Positions 1 through 5,291 of a DNA stretch of 5,291 nucleotides are shown piece after piece. The first letter of the stretch is position 1. Each line of letters opens with the position of its first letter. Source of the stretch: CAZUHK01 sp964620345 (GTDB lineage Bacteria; Planctomycetota; Phycisphaerae; Phycisphaerales; Zrk34); contig CAZUHK010000198.1 in assembly GCA_964620345.1 (NCBI GenBank), positions 1 through 5,291 of the forward strand, read 5' to 3'. A program made the translations under genes and the position numbers. The notes beneath the pieces were generated by a model, which worked only from the letters and a program-made list of their open reading frames with translations, ran no database searches and had not been told where the DNA came from.

Positions 1-328
1 ATTCGCGTGCCGCGGGATGCAGGATCTCAACGGCGGGCTCTTCCAGCAGGACTAGCCCCGTCTGGCTGTTGAGATATCGCAGCCGTCCGTCATTGCCCAG
101 CGTCACCCGCAGCGTGCCGTTGCGCAACTCGATGCCCTGGTCGGTTTCGCTGACTTGCACATCCATCGCGGTCGGTGGCGACAGCAAGGCCCCTGGCAGC
201 TGCTTGAAGTCGGGGGCGGGCGTGGCCCGGACTCGCACACTCGACTCGCCCCACGGCTCAATCCGCAGCGTCTGCCCCGCACTCCGCCGAACAATGACAT
301 TCCCGTCAATCGTCACCGTTTTGTGCAT
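1..328 (-). CDS. N-terminal part of a GH31-like glycoside hydrolase (3' end cut off by window edge)
   Basis: Read on the minus strand from ATG at 328, the frame stays open for 109 codons to the window edge. The peptide begins MHKTVTIDGNVIVRR. It then has LRIEPWGESSVRVRAT (residues 21-36) and NGTLRVTLGNDGRLRYLN (70-87), followed by TGLVLLEEP. This order, a strand ending in 'R-I-E-P-W-G-x-x-S-x-R-V-R-A-T' and then a 'G-x-L-R-V-x-x-x-x-x-G-x-L' strand pair, is what I know from the beta-sandwich preceding the catalytic barrel in GH31 alpha-glucosidases and alpha-xylosidases. The catalytic aspartates lie outside the window, so activity and substrate cannot be stated. No signal peptide is visible, so a cytoplasmic enzyme is likely. 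The start is supported by GGAG six bases upstream and by an in-frame TGA at 388-386 with no other ATG between. Another alpha-glycosidase family with a similar N-terminal sandwich remains possible. Confidence 0.72.
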   Translation of the reverse strand, partial: MHKTVTIDGNVIVRRSAGQTLRIEPWGESSVRVRATPAPDFKQLPGALLSPPTAMDVQVSETDQGIELRNGTLRVTLGNDGRLRYLNSQTGLVLLEEPAVEILHPAARE

Positions 329-334
329 GTCACG

Positions 335-338
335 CTCC
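335..338 (-). promoter_or_regulatory. Shine-Dalgarno site of the GH31-like gene
   Basis: The minus strand reads ACGGAGCGTGACATG. GGAG lies six bases before the ATG at 328, an ideal spacing, and this fixes the start of the GH31-like frame. The large lyase gene upstream has no comparable site before its own start. Confidence 0.6.
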
Positions 339-374
339 GTGTGGATGTGCGGTTGGTTGTCTGGCCAAACCCAC

Positions 375-383
375 AATATAGCA
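375..383 (-). promoter_or_regulatory. Possible extended -10 promoter element for the GH31-like gene
   Basis: The minus strand reads TGCTATATT. This is a TATATT box (five of six matches to TATAAT) preceded by the TGn extension of sigma-70-type extended -10 promoters. Transcription would begin near 368, giving a leader of about 40 bases. No good -35 box stands 16-18 bases upstream, which extended -10 promoters can tolerate. The box falls in an AT-richer patch of an otherwise GC-rich region. This is motif matching only. Confidence 0.35.
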
Positions 384-406
384 GTTCATAAGCGGGGCCA
401 TCGCAT

Positions 407-690
407 TCATTCGCGGTAGCCGAGGAGGTCGTCGAGCAAGTCGATGTCCCGGCCGATCGTCATCTGACGCGCTTTCGGGTCTTTTGGGTCTGTCCTTGGG
501 TCTTGTCGGTGCGCTGGCCGTCCTTCTCCCTGCCCGCGGTGCGATGCCGGCAGTCGACCATGGCCCACCGGACCACGATGAGCGATTTGGGTTCGAACTC
601 AGGGGCGCGCTGGTTCTGATAGGTTTCGAGCGAACGCACGCGGTGGTGGATTCAACGCAGATCAGGGCCTTCGCGCCCAACTCAAAGTGT
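407..690 (-). pseudogene. Possible decayed gene: coding-like segments in three successive frames
   Basis: The 560-bp gap 329-888 holds no gene I can name, but this part is not featureless. Reading right to left there are three segments: HFELGAKALICVESTT (about 690-640); then a second frame from GTG at 639 to a stop at 462-460 (59 residues, containing LETYQNQRAPEFEPKSLIVV and a very basic tail); then a third frame, MTIGRDIDLLDDLLGYRE, from ATG 463 to a stop at 409-407. The last two overlap by ATGA. Third codon positions in these segments are mostly G or C, and the peptides look more natural than other-frame translations here. That pattern fits a gene broken by two frameshifts, or two short overlapping genes. 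There is no Shine-Dalgarno site before the GTG, and I do not recognise the family. An alternative 140-residue frame (752-330) is Arg/Pro/Ser-rich and looks like noise. In 691-888 I see no gene or terminator. Confidence 0.3.
477..503. repeat. Short imperfect direct repeat of GGGTCT
   Basis: GGGTCT occurs at 477-482, 486-491 and 498-503, with steps of 9 and 12 bases. The steps are multiples of three, so on the minus strand the copies encode a repetitive Lys/Thr/Gln-rich stretch (KTQGQTQKTRK) at the end of the 59-residue frame. It may be simple slippage in a basic tail. Confidence 0.4.
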
Positions 691-888
691 CCACGTGGTG
701 TGCTTCGATCACGCTGAATCGTGGCCGAGCCCCCCATGCGCCGAGCGCGCATCGGGAGAAGCGTGCAAAGCCAATTTCGAGGTCACGCCAACTCAATGTT
801 CATCTGCCGGGCCGCGAGTAGCGTTGGGCCGTCGGTTCTGCTTGGCCGCGACCGGCGTCGAGCCCCGAACGCGGCGTGCGCAAGGGGG

Positions 889-3800
889 TCAGGGGCGCAC
901 AAAGTGCCAACCCGTCGTTTCCTGCTTGAACTCAAGCGTCACGCCATCGGCGAAGGCGACCGTGATCCGATCGTCGGCGTAGCGGATCGTCGGGGGCTTG
1001 GGGAGATCCGCGTCAGCGGCCACCGACCGAAGGACCGTGACCAGCGGGCGTTGCGGGTCGGATTGGTACTTGCCGCGAACCGAGTGCCAGTCGCCGGGGC
1101 CGTCTTCGGAAATCTTCTCCCACCGCCAGCCCGAGGTGAACTTTCGGTCCTCGGCCGACAGCTCGACCTTGTGGCCGAAGCAGCGCACGCCAAGCGTGCC
1201 CTTCTCACCCTTGACGATGAGTTGATGGTCGCCATCGTTGTCGAGCTTCGGCACCCAACCGGTCTGGAACTGCGTGGTGATCTCGGGCGGGTCGTGGCCA
1301 TCGGCGGGGAGGATGTCGTCGACAACGACCGCGCGATCTTCAGCGTGCATGACGAAAATTCGGCGGACGCGTTTGACCGACTCGCCGTAGGCCTCGGTCG
1401 AGTCGATCATCATGTGCCGCAGGGGGCCTTCGGCCCAGCCGTCGGTAATGGTCGCGCCATCGACGCCGGGGCCTTTGCCGTCGATCAGCGGCAGCGTGTG
1501 ATCGGTCGGCTTGGGCTCGTAGTAGCCGGGGTCGACGAGGTAGGCCTCGCCGTTGGCGTGGAGGACGTAACTACCCAGGTCCCGCTGCTTGTGGTGGGTC
1601 AGGGGGCCGCGGCCGCCTTTGACGCCGACGACGAGCTTGGGTGTGAACGAGCCGTCGGACCGCATCGCGCCCCACTGCATGTCCTTCAGCCACGTCACCT
1701 TCGGCACGCCGGGGAATTGCTCCGGTGCCGGCTGCTCGCTCCGCCACAGGAAGGCGAACGGCGCCCAGGTACCGCGGGTGCGGGTCTTCTGGCCGCCCTT
1801 GACCGCGAGGTCGGCGACCCAGAGCATCAACGGCTGGTTGTAGCGACTGCCCAGGTCGGCGCAGACCGCGTAGCCGCCCAGCCAGGGCTGCTTTGTATCG
1901 TTGAAGGCGAACTGCCCGCCGTGGCCGCCGAGCGTGGTGCGGATGAAGTTGACATTGGCCTTGAGGTGCGGGTGGTCCAGCAGGCCGCGGTCGTCACCGG
2001 TCGCGTGCTTCAGCGCGTGGGCGAGGATGAGGTGGAACGTGCCGCCGAAGTCCCAGTACTGCACGCCCTCGCGGCAACCGCCGTCGGGCGAGATGCAGCG
2101 GTCGGGGTAGAGCTTGGCCTTTTGCGCGGCGAGATCGACGGCCGCCCGGGCGCGGGGCGAGCTGTGCATCATCGCCAGCCCGGCGAGCATCCCGCCGCTG
2201 TTGCCCACCGGCACGGTGTTGCTGAAGTTGGCGTGACCGCCGAGAGACCAAGCGCCCGACCCCTTGTGGTATTCGTCGATCCCCCGCTCCAAGTAGTCCC
2301 CGAACGCAACGCGATCCTCCGGCGACAGCTCGGGGTAAAGCACGTCGTACGCCAGGGCCATGCCGGCCAGACTCATCAGCTTGAACTCATCAAAGTCGGT
2401 CTGGCCCCAGCCGGTCCGGACCCACGCCATCAGCTTGTCCCGGTACGCGCCCTCGCCGGTGAGCGTGTACGCGAACGTCAGGTTGAACAGCGCCCCGACC
2501 GAGGCGTTGTGACCTTTGCCGACCTCCCTGTCGACCAGCCCGTCCGCCTCATCGAGTATCCGCCGGCGGTAGTGACGGAACATCGGCTTGTTGAACTTCT
2601 CGCGGAGCTTGGGGACATCCTCGGCGTGGAAGAACAGGTACGGGTGGGCGGCGTAGCCGAACCGGGGCTCACCGGTGAACACATGCTCGCCGCGCTTCGC
2701 AACGACCTTGACCGGGCCGACCTTCCCCGCCGGGACGCGCACTTTCAATGCCATCGGGTCGATGCGTTCGACGATCGCCGCGGCCTCGCCGCCGAAGGTC
2801 ACCGCCGTCCGCTGGTCGAAGCCGGCCCCCAGCACGGTGACCACTTCGCCGCCTTCGGGCGCCGCCTCGCGCGGCCGGACCTGTTCGATCAGCCGGCCGT
2901 ACGGCACGCCGCGCTCCAGGTCGCCGACCAGCCCGTTGGGGTTTTGCACGCTCAGCGCGTGGCGTCGGCCCGCCGGCAGGTCCGGCAGCGTGCAGATCAG
3001 CTTCTGCGCCGATTCGATCCTGACATCGCCCGCCGCCTTGCCGCCGACGATCACCTTCGCCCCTTCACGGAAGTGCCTGCCGTGCAGCGTCAGCTCGACG
3101 CCCTCCTCGAGCACCGCTTGGGCCTGCGTGAAGCGTTCGACCCCCGGAGCCGGATCGGCCGAGCGCAGCCGACCTTGGATGTTCCGCACGGCCCCCCGCA
3201 TCACGAAGCCGGCGTAGCTGACGTGGACCTTCAACGTCGGCATCCGCTTGATTGTCACATACCGCAGCGGCACGTCGGCCACGCCCTCGGGCAGTTGGTA
3301 CTCGCCCGTCCAGTAGGGCTCGCCCCGCCCGGTCGGCAGCCCCGGCCAGCGCACGGTGAACGTCAGTTTGTCATCGCCGCTCCGCGTGATCTGGAACCGA
3401 AGGCGGGCGCCGGAGGGATGTTTCATGGGCCAGCCGACGCTCGCCGCTCCGCCGGTGCCCTCGCCCCGGGGCCGCCACAGCACCTTGTCGCTGATTCTCG
3501 CGTAGGCGGTGCGCCCCTCGGTGGGCATGTCGTACAGCCCGCCCCGCCGCACCGACGCGGCGATGCCCGCCATGTGCACGCTCATCGTCACCGCCACATC
3601 GTCCTCGCCCAGCTCGTCCGGCGGCGCCGACGTCAACGCCACCGCCACCCCCGGCAGAAACCACTTCTGCTGTAGCGCCCGCTCCAGCTCAACGTCCCAG
3701 CGGAGCTCGAACGGCCGATCGCCTACATTCCACTGGGCCCACGCATAATCGTGGCTCTTGATATACCTCTCCACCGCGACCGAGCGGAAGTGAAATCCCG

Positions 3801-3999
3801 GCGCCTCGCCCTCTTTGTGCCACCACAACTGCGGCGGATCGAGCGTCGAGTCGATCCGCCAGCGATCGCCCGGTTCGCCGGCGAACCGCTCCACGAACAC
3901 CGCCTCCGGCACCGCCGCGCTCGACACCGCCCCGGCCAGAACGAACCACACCGCGATGGAGAACAGACTGGACCACTTCGTCAATGAAAACGTGTTCAT
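889..3999 (-). CDS. Exported heparinase II/III-like polysaccharide lyase with two IPT/TIG domains
   Basis: A 1036-residue protein. The start at ATG 3999 leads into a clear signal peptide: Lys8, a hydrophobic core at about 11-25, and likely cleavage after AVSSA (near 28). It is therefore probably periplasmic or secreted. Residues 30-270 look like a beta-sandwich of the laminin-G/concanavalin-lectin kind. Two IPT/TIG-like domains follow: about 285-368 (ELTLHGRHFREGAKVIVGG) and about 370-448 (VVTVLGAGFDQRTAVTFGG). An alpha-helical region runs over about 453-750, with HANFSNT (589-595), NSGGMLAG (600-607) and EGVQYWDFGGTFH (644-656). A beta-rich heparinase II/III-like region then starts at THHKQRDLGSYVLHANGEAY (801-820) and VDPGYYEP. 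These motifs match eliminative lyases of glycosaminoglycans or alginate, whose active sites use Asn/His, Tyr and His. Candidates here are N591, Y648 and H802/H803. The exact PL family and substrate cannot be read from sequence alone. There is no Shine-Dalgarno site before the ATG. The 143-bp gap from rlmN suggests separate transcription. Confidence 0.82.
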   Translation of the reverse strand: MNTFSLTKWSSLFSIAVWFVLAGAVSSAAVPEAVFVERFAGEPGDRWRIDSTLDPPQLWWHKEGEAPGFHFRSVAVERYIKSHDYAWAQWNVGDRPFELRWDVELERALQQKWFLPGVAVALTSAPPDELGEDDVAVTMSVHMAGIAASVRRGGLYDMPTEGRTAYARISDKVLWRPRGEGTGGAASVGWPMKHPSGARLRFQITRSGDDKLTFTVRWPGLPTGRGEPYWTGEYQLPEGVADVPLRYVTIKRMPTLKVHVSYAGFVMRGAVRNIQGRLRSADPAPGVERFTQAQAVLEEGVELTLHGRHFREGAKVIVGGKAAGDVRIESAQKLICTLPDLPAGRRHALSVQNPNGLVGDLERGVPYGRLIEQVRPREAAPEGGEVVTVLGAGFDQRTAVTFGGEAAAIVERIDPMALKVRVPAGKVGPVKVVAKRGEHVFTGEPRFGYAAHPYLFFHAEDVPKLREKFNKPMFRHYRRRILDEADGLVDREVGKGHNASVGALFNLTFAYTLTGEGAYRDKLMAWVRTGWGQTDFDEFKLMSLAGMALAYDVLYPELSPEDRVAFGDYLERGIDEYHKGSGAWSLGGHANFSNTVPVGNSGGMLAGLAMMHSSPRARAAVDLAAQKAKLYPDRCISPDGGCREGVQYWDFGGTFHLILAHALKHATGDDRGLLDHPHLKANVNFIRTTLGGHGGQFAFNDTKQPWLGGYAVCADLGSRYNQPLMLWVADLAVKGGQKTRTRGTWAPFAFLWRSEQPAPEQFPGVPKVTWLKDMQWGAMRSDGSFTPKLVVGVKGGRGPLTHHKQRDLGSYVLHANGEAYLVDPGYYEPKPTDHTLPLIDGKGPGVDGATITDGWAEGPLRHMMIDSTEAYGESVKRVRRIFVMHAEDRAVVVDDILPADGHDPPEITTQFQTGWVPKLDNDGDHQLIVKGEKGTLGVRCFGHKVELSAEDRKFTSGWRWEKISEDGPGDWHSVRGKYQSDPQRPLVTVLRSVAADADLPKPPTIRYADDRITVAFADGVTLEFKQETTGWHFVRP

Positions 4000-4067
4000 A
4001 AGAGCATAAGACGTGTGAAAAGGCGCGGAGCGCTCAAAAACTTCGCCCCAGCAGCGACTGTCTTGTT

Positions 4068-4073
4068 TGTCAA
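4068..4073 (-). promoter_or_regulatory. Lone TTGACA (-35-like) box in the spacer upstream of the lyase gene
   Basis: The 143-bp spacer between rlmN and the lyase gene contains a perfect TTGACA on the minus strand, inside the small inverted repeat CTTG-ACAAA-CAAG. At a 17-base distance the sequence is TGGGGC, a poor -10 match, so this may be chance or an operator-like site rather than a working sigma-70 promoter. No stem followed by a T-run that could end rlmN transcription was found in the spacer. Confidence 0.2.
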
Positions 4074-4142
4074 GCGGGTTGTGATGGCGGTGGTTGATGT
4101 TTCCAGGGTTTGCATTCCCGGCGCATGGCGTTTGATTGGTGA

Positions 4143-5285
4143 TCAGCCCGCCGGCGCCGCCTCGTGGCGAAGCTGCCCGCAGGCCGCGGCGATGTCGCGG
4201 CCGCGGCTGGCGCGGATGTGGCAGTTCACGCCCGCCTGCTTCAGCGCCGCCTGGAAGCGGTGCACATCCTCGCCCGCCGGCCGCTGATAGGGCAGGCCGG
4301 CCACTTCGTTGTAGCGGATAAGGTTGACATTGCTGCGAAGCTGCCGCGCGACCTGTGCGAGCTGCCTGGCGTGTTGGGGCCGGTCGTTGACCTCGCGCAG
4401 CAGGATGTACTCGATCGTCACCTCGCGGCCGGTCTGCTCGAAGTAGTGCCGCCCGGCGTCGATGATCTGCTCGATGCTTGTCAACTGGGCCCAGGGGATG
4501 ATCTGCCGGCGCAGCGCGTCGTTGGGCGCGTGCAGCGAGATCGCCAGCGTGATCGGCAGGTCAAGCTGGTCGGCCAGTCGCTTGATCTGCGCCGGCAGGC
4601 CGACCGTGGAAACCGTGATCCGCCGGGCCGAGAGATTAAACGCCCAGTCGGCCGCGAGCGTGCGGATCGCGCGGGTCACGTTCGCGAAGTTGCTCAGCGG
4701 CTCGCCCATGCCCATGAAGACGATGTTGGTGATTGTCGATTTTCGATCTTCGATTTCCGATTGCCCGGCGGGCGCCGCAGCCGAATCGACAATCGAAGAT
4801 CGGCAATCGAGCATCCGATTGAGTTGCCACACCTGCTCGACGATCTGCCCCGCGGTGAGGTTCAGTTCCAGGCCGCCCAGGCCCGAGGCGCAGAACCGGC
4901 AGCCGACGGGGCAGCCGACCTGCGAGCTGATGCACGCGGTCCGCCGCGGCCGGCCCGAGTCGCGCGACTCGGCGGGGATCATCACGCATTCGGTGAATTG
5001 CCGAGCGCGGGTCTCGGATCGCGGACCGACTTGCAGCAGCAGCTTCTGCGTCCCGTCGGTCGCGCGCTCGTGGCCGGTGATGGCGAGTGTGTGAAAGATC
5101 AGCCGCTCGGCCAGCGCTTCGCGGTGGGGCTTGGAAAGATTGGTCATCTGCCGCGGGTCGGTCACGCCGTGCCGATACACCCACGCGAGCACCTGCTTGG
5201 CGCGGTAGCCGGGCATGCCCGCATTGCTGAGCACGACGGTCAGTTCCTCGGGCGACAGGTCGAAGATGTGCGGCTTGGCGTTCAC
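4143..5285 (-). CDS. rlmN: Dual-specificity RNA methyltransferase RlmN (23S rRNA A2503-C2)
   Basis: A 380-residue cytoplasmic radical-SAM enzyme that methylates C2 of A2503 in 23S rRNA and, in characterised members, A37 of some tRNAs. An N-terminal RNA-binding domain (about 5-85) includes RAKQVLAWVYRHG. The CxxxCxxC cluster ligands are C125, C129 and C132 within SSQVGCPVGCRFCASG. Also present are TNIVFMGMGEPLSNF (186-200), AISLHAPND (248-256) and AACGQL near the C-terminus. C369 matches the cysteine that is methylated in catalysis, C118 matches the other conserved cysteine, and E99 precedes the MIP motif. The chain is interrupted by an unusual linker at about 159-185 encoded by an inverted repeat, and by a longer loop at 105-111 encoded by a palindrome. 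The start is GTG at 5285. MNAKPHIFDLSPEEL fits a normal RlmN N-terminus, but only six bases are visible upstream and no stop is seen, so an earlier start is possible. All family motifs are intact, so it is probably functional. Confidence 0.93.
   Translation of the reverse strand: MNAKPHIFDLSPEELTVVLSNAGMPGYRAKQVLAWVYRHGVTDPRQMTNLSKPHREALAERLIFHTLAITGHERATDGTQKLLLQVGPRSETRARQFTECVMIPAESRDSGRPRRTACISSQVGCPVGCRFCASGLGGLELNLTAGQIVEQVWQLNRMLDCRSSIVDSAAAPAGQSEIEDRKSTITNIVFMGMGEPLSNFANVTRAIRTLAADWAFNLSARRITVSTVGLPAQIKRLADQLDLPITLAISLHAPNDALRRQIIPWAQLTSIEQIIDAGRHYFEQTGREVTIEYILLREVNDRPQHARQLAQVARQLRSNVNLIRYNEVAGLPYQRPAGEDVHRFQAALKQAGVNCHIRASRGRDIAAACGQLRHEAAPAG
4734..4819. repeat. Imperfect inverted repeat of tandem heptamers inside rlmN
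   Basis: The left side, 4734-4761, is four heptamers of the form NNTCGAT (the last is NNCCGAT). The right side, 4785-4819, is about five heptamers of the form ATCGANN, with two variants. The arms 4736-4762 and 4784-4810 can pair at 23 of 27 positions, including an uninterrupted 12-bp block (CGATCTTCGATT, 4744-4755, with 4791-4802). The 21-base loop 4763-4783 is nearly all G and C. Read in the rlmN frame, the arms encode LDCRSSIVDS (159-168) and QSEIEDRKST (175-184). The AT-richer arms contrast with the surrounding GC-rich coding sequence, which points to inserted material. Confidence 0.85.
4955..4972. repeat. Perfect 18-base palindrome inside rlmN
   Basis: CCGAGTCGCGCGACTCGG is its own reverse complement. 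It encodes ESRDS (residues 106-110) plus parts of A105 and G111. This lies in the loop between the conserved MIP motif and C118, where this protein is about six residues longer than the E. coli enzyme as I remember it. Confidence 0.8.
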
Positions 5286-5291
5286 CCCGCG

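Noticed and set aside
330..752. A 140-codon minus-strand frame ending two bases before the GH31-like ATG
   Set aside because: The end position hints at translational coupling, but the product is Arg/Pro/Ser-rich, has no domain, and conflicts with more natural-looking segments in other frames.
842..869. Possible hairpin (GCCGCG and CGCGGC arms) shortly after the lyase stop, considered as a terminator
   Set aside because: The stem is only six pairs with a 19-base loop, and no T-run follows on the minus strand.
721..3675. A 984-codon open frame on the plus strand, antisense to the lyase gene
   Set aside because: It mirrors a GC-rich gene on the other strand, where stops are rare. Its product is rich in Val, Arg, Ala, Asp and His with no recognisable domain or signal. 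The minus-strand reading has a signal peptide and coherent family motifs.
3996..4007. A three-codon mini-frame (ATGCTCTTATGA) overlapping the lyase start by ATGA
   Set aside because: It has no ribosome binding site, and so short a frame arises easily by chance. There is no evidence that it controls translation.
4028..4035. GAGCGCTC palindrome next to a run of A in the spacer before the lyase gene
   Set aside because: It is too short to be a terminator stem, and on the minus strand the T-run precedes rather than follows it.
4462..5094. A 210-codon plus-strand frame opposite rlmN
   Set aside because: It lies wholly antisense to a gene with intact family motifs, and its Ser/Arg/Pro-rich translation shows no domain.

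Overview
The window is high-GC bacterial DNA in which every convincing gene lies on the minus strand. Carbohydrate-active enzymes, a long secreted multidomain lyase and ATCGANN-type heptamer repeats inside a housekeeping gene together suggest a planctomycete or a relative. That placement is inference; there is no rRNA or other taxonomic marker here.

Layout in the direction of transcription (right to left). (1) 5285-4143: rlmN, the radical-SAM enzyme that methylates 23S rRNA A2503 and some tRNAs. All expected cysteines are present. The gene carries an imperfect inverted repeat made of tandem heptamers (4734-4819), read in frame as a linker, and a perfect 18-base palindrome (4955-4972) in the loop before the Fe-S cysteines. 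(2) 4142-4000: a 143-bp spacer with a lone TTGACA box and no visible terminator. (3) 3999-889: a 1036-residue exported protein with a signal peptide, a probable beta-sandwich, two IPT/TIG domains and a heparinase II/III-like polysaccharide lyase region. (4) 888-329: a 560-bp gap with no confident gene. Its left part (690-407) has coding-like stretches in three successive frames, perhaps a decayed gene. It also holds an extended -10-like box and a Shine-Dalgarno site for the next gene. (5) 328-1: the first 109 codons of a gene resembling the N-terminal domain of glycoside hydrolase family 31, cut off by the window edge.

The lyase and the GH31-like enzyme could act in turn on one polysaccharide: the exported lyase cuts polyuronide or glycosaminoglycan-like chains and the hydrolase trims alpha-linked sugars. 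The gap between them and the absence of a transporter or regulator make this only a suggestion. rlmN is probably an unrelated neighbour. No RNA gene, CRISPR array, complete insertion sequence or defence system was seen. The most unusual signal is the repeat material built into the rlmN reading frame.
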